A DNA stretch of 64,000 nt from Plantago elongata. Lineage: Eukaryota; Streptophyta; Magnoliopsida; Lamiales; Plantaginaceae. The position numbers and the translations under genes were made by a program. Below, piece after piece: positions 49,179-62,259 of this stretch; within the stretch, counting starts at the first letter, position 1; the number at the start of each line of letters is the position of its first letter. The notes beneath the pieces were generated by a model, which made no database searches, was not told the origin of the DNA, and worked only from the letters and a program-made list of their open reading frames with translations. Location of the stretch: assembly GCA_036897095.1 (NCBI GenBank), contig JAYMSP010000072.1, forward strand, positions 27,936-91,935. The letters are read 5' to 3'.

Positions 49179-52100
49179 GAGTTGCGTAATCAATGGGAAC
49201 GCTGGTGTTACTAGTGACTTTGTTCGTAATGAGTGGCCATCAGTTGATATTCCTTTAGACAATGAAGCCTTCGCTGTTCCTAAAGGTTACAATGCTCCAC
49301 AACAAGTAAGTGTGTGTTATTTCCTTTCTTGATTTTGGTTGCAGTACGTTGTGTGAGCCACAACTTGAAATTATCTGTACTTGGTACCTTGTGTTTTTCT
49401 TTTGATGTTGTGTGCATTACTTATTCGCAGACCACTGAAGGACACCTACGGATGTTGATTAAGTTACTTATTGAAATTTGTGTGTCTTCTTGGTGTTCTA
49501 ACTTCTAAGGACTAAGTGTCTAGCATATGCACCAATCTGCTGATCATGCAAAACTTTGTCACATAGTCGAATTACACGTTAAGCAAAGAATTATTAATCT
49601 TCAGGCCTGTTAATCACATGATGTTTTTGTGCTTATACTCCTTCCTTGATGTATGGGTTCCTTTCTTATGGTTGGACAATGTTCTGAGTCTTTGACATTG
49701 TTAATCATTTATTCAGGTACATATTACACAAGGTGACTATGATGGAAAGGCTGTTATTGTCTCATGGGTAACACCTAAGGAACCAGGATCCAGCAAGGTT
49801 CGATATGGCTTATCAGAAGGACAATATGATTTTAGTGCAGAGGGGCAAGTGCATAACTACACCTTCTATGATTTCAAGTCTGGATATATTCATCAGTGTC
49901 TGGTTAAAGGTCTTAAGGTAAATATGTAATGATTGGTTTACATTACACCAACATATAAAACATAATAGATACAAATAGAACACTTTCATTATGGTTACAT
50001 AATTGTTTCATATTGCACTCTCTTATATCATTATGTTTCTGGTGTTATTTTGCAGCATGACACGAAGTATTACTATGAGATAGGGGATGGAGATTCTTCT
50101 AGAAGGTTTTGGTTTCAAACACCTCCAGAGGTTGATCCAGATGCTTCTTACACATTTGGAATTATTGGTGAGTTTATATGCTGTGCAAATTTATTATATG
50201 CTATACCTTCTGGACTTGACAGTTAGCCACATTGTTATACCTTTCTTAGTTTGAATAGAACTTTTAGTGACATTCAAAGCACTGGCAGTTATCATAGCAT
50301 CAGACACTAACCACCTTCGAATATAATCACTAGGATATTACTTCTTGCATATCCTAATATGCTGTTTTGCTTGTTGTAGGTGATCTTGGACAAACATTTA
50401 ATTCTCTTTCAACACTTGAACACAGTATGCAGTCTGGTTCACAGGCTATTTTGTTTGTCGGGGATTTATCTTATGCTGATAGATATGAAAATCATGATGT
50501 CGGTGTCCGCTGGGATACATGGGGGCGTTTTGTTGAACGCAGTACGGCATATCAACCGTGGCTTTGGACAGCGGGAAATCATGAAGTAGAATACTTCCCA
50601 AAAATGGTAAAGTTGAGAAAAGATAATGCAGATGCCCTTTAATAATGGTGGTTTAAATTGCACTTCTGTCATATCCACTTATCTTCAGTACAACCCGTTT
50701 CATTCTGAGATCAGCTTTATCCATCCTAAGGCGGCATTGAGTATATATTTCCCTATAGCAAAATGATAGGCTATTGTTCAATGTATGATCTAGTTACTTC
50801 TCGAAAATATGTGGTGAACTTCATGCAATTTTTTGTTCCAAGTACCTGTAGTACCTGTAATACCTGCCAAATAAATGGCTACTTCCAGTGAAATCTGTAA
50901 AGTATGGAAACTAACTAATTGCAAAAGGAAAAGGTCAACATTTCTCCTATTTCATGATTGCCATCAATGGAGATGCCTGTCTCCATCTTCTACATAGTTT
51001 ACCACTTTGTCTTTTGCGTTGGCCTTGTGCTATATATTAATTGATTTTTTTTTGCTGAATTCCATGCGAAAAATAGCTAGATTCCTCCATATAGCACTCT
51101 CATTTTCTATTTTTGACAACTTATATGTGTAATTCTGGATCTCAGGGGGAGGTTATTCCTTTCAGAAATTTCCTTCAGAGATACCCTACACCTTATCTTG
51201 CTAGTGAAAGCAGTAGTCCTCTTTGGTATGCTGTCAGACGGGCATCTGCTCATATTATTGTCTTGTCCAGCTACTCTCCATTTGGTAAATTACTCTTCTG
51301 ATTCTAATATTCTGCCAATACTCTTTTTCACCTGGTACTTATTGTATGTACATGAAGTAGTTATCTGGTTTAAAGGATTAGCTTGCTTGCATTGCAGCTG
51401 TTGAGAGCTCTATTCTTGCACATTGTCTTCTTTTTACTATATATTGAAGTATACGAAAGCATATTGACAAATGTACCAGTAGCAGATAGGCTATCATTTT
51501 ACGTCTTTTCACAGCTACAATGTTATATATCCTTCTGATTTCTGATCTTGATATACTGTCAAGCTCCTTTTGCTGTCTGAAAATGCTCAATTCTACACAT
51601 CATAATTCTGAAATTCTTGATGTTCATAATCTTGGGAAATAGATTGCTTATTGTGCACTCACCTCTCTCTTTTTGATAGCTCCATAGCAGCTACCTTATT
51701 TGACAGACTCACCTTAGTTTTAGCATCCCATTCTGATCCCTCGATGGTTTAGGCTTTTTCCAGAATCCTTCATAAAATATCAGTTGGCCTTTTGGAATAC
51801 TTCTCAATGCCATTCACTTTGAAGCATATGCTATGCTATTTTATTCTCGTGTGAATGTAGACTTGTTCATCTCTTTCATTTTTCTCTTTTCCAATAATGG
51901 CAGTTAAGTATACTCCTCAATGGAGGTGGCTTTCGAAGGAGTTGGAAAAAGTTGACAGAGAGAAGACTCCTTGGCTTATTGTCCTGATGCATGCCCCAAT
52001 CTACAACTCTAATGATGCTCATTTTATGGAAGGGGAAGCCATGAGAGTTGTGTTTGAGAGCTGGTTCTGTAAATATAGAGTTGATCTTATCTTTGCTGGT

Positions 52101-53459
52101 CACGTCCATGCATATGAGAGATCGGTTTGCTTCCTTACTCCACACTTCTGTGTTCTTTTGACTTATTTATGATCTATCGTCAGATAGGATGGAATTATAT
52201 ATGTTAAAATAACTAGTACATCCCTGTCTTTCTGGGGAGAAATGACTCGGGATGATAGTATCCAGAATGTACAAGGAGAAATATATGACCAAGTCCATTC
52301 TTCTAATTCCTAGTACATTTAGAGTTATATTTCCGATTCTGACCAGCCCTTCTATAAGCTCACAAGCTGAGTTGCCATATAAGTATTTTCTCATTGCTTT
52401 AATTATTCCTGCAATAAAAAATTTGAACAATAATTGCACGGAAAAAAAATCCATAATCTGATTTCCCAATTTTTATGATTTGTCAATGATCAAGTAAAGT
52501 GCCCCAAACTCATTTTCCATACTCTAACCAATATGTTTCTAGCATTGGGACCCATTAATAACTCTTTTTTAATTGCAGTACCGCATCTCAAATATAAAAC
52601 TCAATGCATCAAGCACTGGTGCAAATCCGGTTCCGGACAAATCTGCTCCTATTTACATTACTGTCGGGGATGGAGGCAATCAGGAAGGTCTTGCTCTGAG
52701 GTATAGCTGTAAAGAATTTTTTGAAGTTGTTTACATGACGGTAGTAGTGCCTATTACATTATTGCTAAACCAAAATTTTCTTCTGCAGATTTAGAGATCC
52801 CCAGCCAGACTACTCTGCATTCCGTGAAGCTAGCTATGGACATTCTACATTAGAGATAAAAAACAGAACCCATGCGGTATACCACTGGAATCGGAATGAT
52901 GATGGAAAAAGAGTACAAACAGATTCATTTGTGGTGCACAACCAATACTGGTAAGCTCTATCAATTTTGCATACCCAAGCGTTGCGGATTGATTTCTAAG
53001 CTGAATTTCTGTCACCACTGGTCTTGTCTGGAGTCTGGACTATATATGTTAGGCATGTCAAAGCTTGAAAATATTCCAGGCCTGTTTGGGGAGTGTTTTC
53101 AAGTCCTTGTGGACACTGTGCTATGATACGGACTATAACAACTACTAATTCAGTAAGCGAATAAATGAATTAAATATTTATTTTTGCTTAGGCTACCTTA
53201 CAGAATAGGAGTTTTTGGTGTATTATGGGAGGAGGAAGCTTTAATCCCTGGATTTTTTCTTAGAATTCTTGGATGTATAAGATTTGGCCTTGCGCTATTA
53301 TAGTCTAATCCCTATCGGAAGTCTGATTCCGAGTAAATGGCTAATCGTGCAAACACGTGTTACTGGTAATGCAGGGGTAGACGTCGCAGACGAAGAAACC
53401 TGAAGAAAAACAATCTTTATTCAGTTGTAACCAGTTTGCCGCTGAGTAGCAAATCGTGA
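49141..53459 (+). CDS. PAP26: Purple acid phosphatase, PAP26-like
   Basis: Metallophosphatase of the vacuole and secretory pathway that releases phosphate from organic esters. Exons 49141-49305, 49717-49917, 50056-50167, 50380-50606, 51146-51284, 51904-52124, 52579-52700, 52789-52950 and 53375-53459 give 477 aa. Residues 1-22 form a signal peptide. The fibronectin-like N-domain is followed by the catalytic domain with all metal ligands in place: Asp161 (GDLGQT), Asp188 and Tyr191 (GDLSYADRY), Asn226 (GNHE), His311 (HAPIY), His348 and His350 (GHVHAYE). The whole sequence, including the Arg/Lys-rich tail after NQYWG, closely follows PAP26. N-glycosylation sites NYT, NRT and NAS are visible. Confidence 0.96.
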
Positions 53460-54854
53460 ACTGTCTTGGTGATGGCGGATAAGAAGCTGCAGTAGTGTTG
53501 TCTCTGAAGAATCAAAGATTGTCCAGGTCAATCTTCTGTGGAGGGAAGGAACATATATGGATATCAGCCAGTTGCCATTTTCTTGTAATGAATGTTGGCT
53601 TCATTTGATGGTTCTGTGGTTTTCTCCTTCATAGTGTAACTGTTATTCTCTATTTGTTGTAAATATGTTGCCCTTGCAATAAGCTTGCTATGATTGTAAA
53701 CTCTGTGTTTGATGCATTATTGTTTTCCAGACTTGAATTTTCCTTTTTCTAGCGCTTATATTATGAAGAATCAATAAACACAATATTAGTATTATTTTGA
53801 ATATATTAGATGTATATATGTTGCCCTTGCAATAAGCTTGCCATGATAAAATTGTGAAAGTCCATATTTTTGGGAAAGTACTGCAATATATAGTATTAAT
53901 TGTATGGTGTTGTGTGTAAATTGTAAATTTTTGTGTATTTGTAAATTGTGTATAATTATATACTAATTATGCTGTTGAATTTTTTATGTAGGTGTTTTAG
54001 AATTCGCCGGACTTTCAAGAAATTTCATAATAGTTTGTGTACAAACATTTGCAAATAGCATCTTTTGAATAGATTTAATCAGGATAGCATATTTAACAAC
54101 ATTATTATATGTTCAACTCCAAATGGGCTTGTATTTAATAAAGATACAGCTTTTGTAAATAAATGTATTATACTCCTCTCCTCCGTTCATAAAATTTTAT
54201 TTTTAATTGTTCCACCAAACTTCAAAGTTAATACATTATTAAAAAAAAATTATCCCACCATTAATAAATAATAAACAATTTTAATTTTACATAAAATTAT
54301 ATATTTTAACACTAAAAGTACATTTCTTCCCACCATTTTTTATCATTACTTTTAACTTTTTATATAAAACTACACGTTAATATTAATATATAAAATTTAA
54401 TGATATACATTTCTATATATATATATATGACGTTTACAAGTAGATCTATTACCTAAATGCAGGTATATATGCAAAAGTTGCTCTTGATTATCACTACTAA
54501 TGGAAATAACAATAAAATTGGATTTGCGGAACCTCCGAGCAAAAACAAAAAGTGCACCCTAATGTATTTAAAAAATGGCATATCCTGTCCAAAAGTGAAT
54601 AGATGCTCCTGTGGAGACTCGGATGCAATAATTTTATTAACTATTCCACTCACAAGAATTCTCTGATTACAGACTCAGCAGGTGAACAAATGATTATTTA
54701 CACCCATATTGCATAACAAAAATTGACTCTTACTACAATCACAACACTCAAAAGTACTATCAGCCATCTCTGGGGAGAACTCAACTATGCCGTCTGTATA
54801 CTCATATACAATAAGCATATATCACATGTCGGGGAAATTGACACTCGATGAAAA
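53460..54854. other. Convergent region between PAP26 and SYT5
   Basis: PAP26 3'UTR, then AT-rich DNA, then the SYT5 3'UTR. A 30-bp segment of the PAP26 3' region is duplicated (see finding). A Stowaway-like left end (TA then CTCCTCTCCTCCGTTC) occurs at 54173 but no matching right end was found. Confidence 0.6.
53661..53846 (+). repeat. Direct repeat in the PAP26 3' region, spacing 153
   Basis: tatgttgcccttgcaataag then cttgctatgat at about 53664 recurs at about 53817 as cttgccatgat. The first copy is just upstream of a likely poly(A) region. Confidence 0.85.
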
Positions 54855-57800
54855 CTAGTCTCTAAAAATTGGTTGCGGAGACCATTTCATGTGCACGTTG
54901 AGAGATCCTTGTTTAGCACAATCCAAAGGGAAGCTATCTTTGTATTCTCCTTCCATTAGGACTCTCGTCAATGTTATGATGCATCTTCCCATATAATCCT
55001 GCAGCCGTACAAAAAAGATGCATGTGATACCAATATAAAGGCATGCTCATAAATGTGTATTAAAGGTCATGGCATACTATATGCACCAATTTCCTTGTCC
55101 ATGCTCACGGAAGATAATGCACCATACAGAGGATAGAAAAGAAAAGTACCTTTCCAAATGTGTCATGGTCAAAAAGTTCTAGAGTTAGCATATCGTGTAG
55201 TCCATCTTCAACGACAAAATCAAAAGTCTGATTCCAAATTGGATTTAAACTCTCATTCACAACCTAAAACCAACAAACAAAACCAAATGATTGACAAGTG
55301 CATTTCATTATCGTCATAAGGCATTTCATAAATTTCATTAGAAATGCAATCAAATGGAGGATAGGATAACCAAGTGACGGGAAAGACATACTTATATATA
55401 AAGTAACACAGATCTCAAAGACAATACATACAGTATATAAAATTCCTAACACCATAATTTTAAGACAATCTCACCCTTGTTTTATTTTTCGTTCCTGTTT
55501 TCTTCATAGTAAGCACCACAAATGGGTCGGCCTTCCCCATTATGTCTGCCGGTGCCAAGTCATCAGCAGATATCACTGTAACAGAAAGTACACCTCTCAC
55601 TATGGTTGTTCTCTTTTTGGTGATTTCACCACCATTTTCAACCGGGTCTTTCCCTTCTGATCCACTTTTAAGGACCTTCTCCAGCGAAGTCATTGAAGTG
55701 TTCTGGGCAAACGGATTGTTAAAGCCATTTTGCATGCCATTGGGAATATACAGAAGCTCCAAGTGCACCTATAATGAGAAGGATATGAGAATAGACGTTA
55801 GAGCTAGCATAAAGTTGGAATTCTGCCAATTCTTCTACTCAGTTGCATTCTCAGAATGCAGCTTTATGTCTGGATCAAAGGGAAAAGTACATGCCAAAAG
55901 ATATCACTGAATTAATCTAAATATTAATGCCAAAAGTACATTTAGCTCAAATGAGCATTCTTCTTCTTATAACTTACATGGGTGCAAGTTTAGTAGAAAT
56001 GAAATGCAAGTATTTTGGTGTTATCACTGAAAACATACGAGACAGTCAAAACACTTGAATTCTTATCTTCAAAAAGAATGGAAAGTTGAAAGTGACATGA
56101 ACTGACTGGTTGGTTACAATGGAAAAGAGTGCTATAGGCTGCATCCCAAAATGGTTGAGCAGGAAATCCAGATGACCTTAAGAGTACTAACATCATTAAC
56201 TTGGGCAAATAGGTGGTGATTAAAAGAAGTAATGTCTGAAATAAGACTGTGTAAAATGAATGCAAATGCATTTTTTTTTTAATCTATGACAACACTGGGA
56301 GGGAAAGACTGATGGGGAACTCAAAAAAGTTACGTGGTAAGGCACAGCAGCCCGCCAGCGCCTATAGAATAGAATATGCAATGCAAAACAATCACCTACA
56401 ATAGTTTTTCTGTAAATGACATTGGTCTTTAATGCAGTAGCTTGTGGACAGTAGATATTGCAATAATAATAGCAAACAAATTACATTGAAACATGATATT
56501 ATGCTCAATATATAAAAAGACCAATTCCCACTTGTTAGATCTGAAAACAGTTGAGTTGCTCAAATTGCAGCATCAATAGCCTCCGTTTAACTTAAACTTG
56601 ATATAATTAAATACCATATAATTATCCAGTTTGTTAGTGGTCCTTTTAACATTCCCATTGTTATATAAAGATAAGAACTTCAAGTAGACCGAATTCAGGC
56701 ATCTGATTAAGTTCCTTGAAATATAAAAAAGCAACAGAAGATTTGGTATTCCAACCTGTCCCCTATTTTTATTGTCTCTCTGAAGTTCCAAATCCTTGAC
56801 CAATTTCAACCACACATCTTTCACCTTGCCAGGTTGGAGGTCTGCTAGCTGAACTTGAGCGCAGCCAAGTAACTCAGCAGATTGGAGCCCTTCATCATCG
56901 TATACTTTCACCACCAAGTGCTGTGTGGTTTCATCTTCAATGACAAACTCAAAATGTTCATTCCAGACAGGATTCAACTGGTTGTTCTGCAGTTAAAGAG
57001 AGCAAATAAAAGAAAATAATCAAATATTTAAACTGATGAAGGACCGCAGATAACCCTGCCAAGAAAAATTAGGTGAGGCTTCTTACAATTGTCCTGCTCT
57101 TCTTCATCCTATCACGCAAAGGACGAACATATAATACAGCAAACGGATCAGATTTCCCGATGATGTCTTTGTTAGTTAACTCCTTTGCCTGCACCAGTTT
57201 CACTTCCAATATTCCGACAGGCTTCAGCTCAAGGTCACTGGGTTAAGGAAAAAAATGAGTGACGAAAGAAACCACTACTTTGAACAGATTAATGTTATGA
57301 TAGAGCCACTGCAGAACCAAGCTGAAGTTGTTCGCTACAGCGACTCTTAAGATTGAAGTAAATTTCAACATTGTTTCTTGGTATGTATGATGCATGAAGA
57401 CTCCAAACAGTCACCCAGGCACACAAAATCATGTGCTCCTTTACATCAAAGGCACCATATTGGCATATTCCCCACCCACAATATATCTTAAATTCAAAAA
57501 GACAAAAACCAAATAAATATGATGGCACTGTATCTAGAGTCTAGACGACTGTCCAACATGGTCTACACCAGATTGATTCTTTAGTTCAAGTTCATTGCAA
57601 CTTATATTTTTTGAGCTAAAACTAACTTGCTAATCTGTAATTTTTTTTCGCCTGACAATTTAACATCCTTGATGGTATGAAGCTAACTATGCCCGTTTTC
57701 ATACTTTCCAGCAGCAGCAGCAGCAGCAGAAATTACAAAAAGAAAAGAAGGGACAATTTCAAGCGCTAAATTGTCACTTGTATAAGTGATGCTCCCTTAC

Positions 57801-60800
57801 ATGTTTTATATAAGATGTTTAGAAATTTGTCTATTAATAAAAGACAAGATGTTTTAGGAGATTCTAACCATGCAATTCCATTTTTCACCAATTTTTATGC
57901 AGCCAACCCCTTTATTTTATTTTATTCATTTCTTGTCTTGGAGTCTACAAAAATTAAGCATATTTCAGATGTTCTATAGGTGGATTCATTTGTCCAAGAC
58001 ACCAACATTTTGGTTTTCAATTTTTTACAAATACCATTGATGGAGAAAAAATTGTAATAATTTGTGTGGCAAGACCAAAACATTTTATATTAAAAATTGG
58101 AGAGAGTAAATATTTTTCAGAATAAGGCTTCATAATTGCAGGACACCGGCAGCGGAGAACAATGTTCAGTAAAAAAAATCATTTTAACAATGGTCAATGT
58201 ATTTATTATTTATTGATAGACATAAGTCCTAGTTCATTCTAAGATAGGTGCATGACAATGGAATATAGAGCTAAGAAAATGCAAATGAGGGCATAAATCC
58301 AGGCCTTACTTATGCAAATGAGGGCATAAATCCAGGCCTTACTTATGCAAATGAGGGCATACCTATATTCTCCAGGCAATATAGGGATAACCTTTCTAAC
58401 TGGCCACGTAATAGAATCTTCAACAGCATCCCTTATAGTACCCTGTAAAAGAGGTGGCTGATTGAGCAATCCTATGAACAAAGATACTGACAGGTAAAAT
58501 AGTAACATTTATTACTTAAATGTGCATGAGAGACTGCTTTCACATCATACTGTGTGGTTATGTGGTATATTTGAGAAATCTCTAAGATGCACAACAGATG
58601 GGTAAAAACGTTTTGACATCTCAAAGTACTTGATTTCAAAATTATCTAGTGAATCACAATATAATAAGGGGGCCTACACGAAGAGAAGCATGAAACTAAA
58701 TGATCATTTCCTAAAAACATTTAGCACGAAACTAAATGGTCGAGCTTTTCCATTTCCCAAAAACATAAACATTCATACTCTTCTATTAATGTATATTTTT
58801 CGCCACTCACATAGGTTTAATACATTAATCATACAAGGCATCAAATACATCCGCTTCTGAGGCAGGAACAGAAAAAATAGACAAATATGTATTACTACTG
58901 CTACTGCAACTACTAACTATTGTACATGGACTGACAAGGTTCTACCTATGTTCTACTGATGCAGATCTTGATTTGCCAGATGGTATAGACATTTACGTAA
59001 CAAAGTGTATAATGTTTATAATTAAAATCAATTATGTTGAGCAAGACATATACAAAGCATTAAAAACATACCCATGTGAAAAGCATCACATGCATATGGT
59101 GTTTCACAAGTGAGGACACCATATTGCATCTAGTTACACGTTCTAATGGAATTGAGAGATAGTATACAGACCTCGATGGCATCAGAAAGGCCAGGTATTG
59201 TGGATATGTCACCTCCAATAACTTTAAGTGTGAAATCCAGCTTTTTCTGAAAGTCAGTACAAAAACATGACTAAGATTTTTTTCCCTATCTAGTGCTTTC
59301 ATCATCATTATGACTTACGAATGTAAATGAGTAGAGATGGTCTAGAAGCATTAACTAATATCAGTGCTGACAGTATCTCCATATAGGGTACGCATATTCA
59401 ACCCACACTTTCGCAGTTATTAGTTCCCATTAAAACGGGTGAATGCAACTTCAATGCACACAAACTAGACGGATTTTCTCTTTTATATTTCACGACATCC
59501 ACTTTACTCTCAATGAGCAGGTAAAGTGTTAACATACCTTCTGCCGTAATGAAAAGCAAACAGCTCCGAAGCAAGGGAACTCATCAACCATTGGCCTAAA
59601 AATCAATCTGAAGACCCCAGTAAAACCTATGTTTTTTACCTATATATATGAAAAGAAACAGAGTATTAACAAATAACTTATGTGATAAAAAAGACAAATA
59701 AATAAATTATGAAATTGGTTAATAGTATTTTCACCCCCTCTAGAGAATATAACTAGATCAGCCCAAGAAAGTATAAGAAGCAGCTACTCTTTAGATCCAA
59801 CTAAATATTAAATGCAAGGTGGTTTTTGTGATGAGATCACAAAGAACCATATAACCAAAATGTATATCAGACACAAGTACCAAGAGGACGAAACTGTTGA
59901 TAAGGGTACACAATACATATATATGTACGCACTACATGCATATATGTCTATTTGGAGCAGAGAGAATACAAGTACCTGCACAGGTAGACTAACACCAAGA
60001 TATGTCTTAATGTCGAGTATTATACTTGGGTTTCCATCCCACTGCATTTCCAGCTCCATGGTGATACCCTCACATCCATCATCGATAATTGAAACTCCTA
60101 AAGCAATATGTAACTTGTAAGTTCGGCATATTCATAGTCCTGCTTATCTGCTTTTTGGGCAGGAAACTGCTTCTGGGGTGAAATTATGTTGATCCTTATT
60201 GTCCAAAATCCTTTGCAAAATTTTCATTCTTCACAATTTTATGATACTCCCCACTACAGCACTATCCCTCATTAATGTGTTTCTTTCGTCTTTATATTTG
60301 TTTATTGTAACTATAATAATGGGTGGTTAACCTTTGTAATACATTTTCATAAAGTTGAGCACAAAACTCACAGTTCAACCTCTACTATTCACTATTGTTT
60401 TAAACATACTCAAGATTTTGTTATCTAGTTACTCGACTTATTTCCCACATGTATAACTTTTATGATTGATTAAGCATGAGAAAACAGTCCCGACTTTTAA
60501 TTGCACCCTATTCTTCCAAGCTTATTGCTAAACTATTATTGGACTACCAATTAAAAGTCTAATCATAGCCTTTGGGTGAAATTTTAGCATAAAAAATTCA
60601 TAGATTATAGCTTCACTGATTTGCCACATATACAGCGGCACAGATAATGGTCATAAAGAAAATTGTTTGCTGCAATAAGTTATTGGACACACATGCATAA
60701 GACACTTTCAATAACTAACTTCACGGAGGACAGTTACAGAAATATATCCACCAACCCCCCCCCCCCCCCAAAGGTACTCTATTTGATACCTGCGTTATCT

Positions 60801-61862
60801 CTACCAAGCAGTCCTTATCAATATTATGTCATTATAGCCCTGTAAATTCAGTATCCACAAATTGACAGGAGATTATCTGATGTTTGAGTATTTGAAACTG
60901 TCTCACTGCTTAAATCAATAGTATGCACAAATATAGGCAATATGGTTTGACCGGGAAATTAAGGTGATTTTGAAGAAGAAAAAAAGGGATGCCTTATTAC
61001 AGTAAATAAATGGACACCAAACTAAAACAAGTAAATAAGTGCAGTCACTTATATTAGCCTAAAACCACAGGTTATGTACGAACCAAATATGGCAATGTGA
61101 TCTCAAGTCAATAAACAACTTCAAGATCTTTCCAACAAGCAATTTCAACAGCCTTTCCAAATTCGCAATTATCGACACTCTGTAAGAACCAAACCTGTGA
61201 ACTGTGGTGCAACAGTCCCAAGAGTAAACTTCGAAAATGTCAACGACGCCAATATTGTCGGCCGATACTGCTCCAAAATTGGCTCCACACTCGCCTTTAT
61301 CAAATCAGACGCAGCCTTCAACCCAAAAATACACAAAAATCAACACCACATAAACAGACAATAACAAACAACCCAATCACAACTGTACGGAAATGAAATT
61401 CGACCTCATTAACATTCGGCCAGATCTTATCCAGCTCCAGATTCAACCAAGTCAACTAAACATCCAGAACAAAACAAAACCACATCAATCCAAGCTCAAA
61501 AACACACGAAAACTCAAAACAAAAATCCAGTCCAGAACTCCAAACCTTCTGCCTCTGCGAAAACACCACCCACGACGGATACTCGTCTTTCGACAACAAC
61601 TTCCTCGAATCATCCACTGTCATTCTCGCAAACGCAGCAACCGTTGCTGCCTATCCATTTCAAAGCACAATAACAAAAAACAAACAATTCAAAATCAGTC
61701 AAATTTCAACAAATACTAGCTGAACCACAAAATTCCCAAATTGAACTGAAAATTTACCAAACTACAGCGCTGCTTCGATCGGGCATTTTCGGAACGAACG
61801 AAAGCAACTATGGCAGCTATGCCGAGAACCAATCCGATAACTAATCCAGCTACAAACGACAT
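54855..61862 (-). CDS. SYT5: Plant synaptotagmin, SYT4/SYT5 (NTMC2T2) type
   Basis: ER-plasma membrane contact protein with N-terminal anchor, SMP lipid-transfer domain and two C2 domains. Minus-strand exons: 61758-61862, 61546-61650, 61405-61455, 61195-61315, 59976-60097, 59538-59639, 59172-59246, 58363-58442, 57087-57237, 56756-56986, 55475-55768, 55150-55263 and 54855-54998; total 1695 nt, 564 aa, the size of SYT5. Residues 2-23 are the membrane anchor; the SMP domain spans about 70-255; C2A about 258-365 (KDIIGKSDPF, YDDEGLQSAELLG); C2B about 437-545 (ADIMGKADPF, DHDTFGKDYMG). Acidic Ca2+-loop residues are present in both. The SMTSLEKVL linker and LNPIWNQTFDF block identify the SYT4/5 branch. 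Introns 4 and 8 exceed 1 kb. Confidence 0.95.
57709..57729. repeat. (CAG)7 in SYT5 intron 8
   Basis: Seven CAG units on the plus strand, i.e. CUG repeats in the SYT5 pre-mRNA. Confidence 0.95.
58279..58361 (-). repeat. 33-bp tandem repeat abutting the SYT5 exon 8 donor
   Basis: Unit atgcaaatgagggcataaat then ccaggccttactt, two full copies and a partial third that runs straight into the splice donor at 58361-58362. On the coding strand each full copy supplies a further GTAAGG donor-like hexamer. Confidence 0.93.
60755..60769. repeat. C15 homopolymer in SYT5 intron 4
   Basis: Fifteen consecutive C on the plus strand; G15 in the pre-mRNA. It may be a length-variable or assembly-sensitive site. 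Confidence 0.95.
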
Positions 61863-62259
61863 CCCTGAGCAAGTTCAGGTTATCCAGCTACACTTGGTTG
61901 TGTGTAATCAGTGCAGTGGAGATAGGTTTCAGCTCACATCGATTGTGTGCGATTTAATTTTTCTCCTTTTTTCTTTTTGTGTAGAAATATGAATAGAAAT
62001 TTACTGTGTGAAACAGTTGTAAATGTTTCTTGTTGTAATCAACAGATTTCTCTGCGGTTTGTATTGTCAAGTTCGTATGGTTTAAGCGTTGTAATAACCG
62101 CCTTGGAACTGTGCTATATTTAACCAGTGATCCTTCGTATTATCAACTCGCACTATTGTCCTTTTGTAGTAATCAAGGATTTAAAATTGCTTTTTCCAAT
62201 TTTTCTTCCGCGAGAGTTACCGTATAGTATAATGTGACTCCCTTAACTACATTTTTTTT

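Noticed and set aside
54173-54370. Stowaway-like left end CTCCTCTCCTCCGTTC
   Set aside because: No inverted right terminus was found within a reasonable distance, so I did not call an element.
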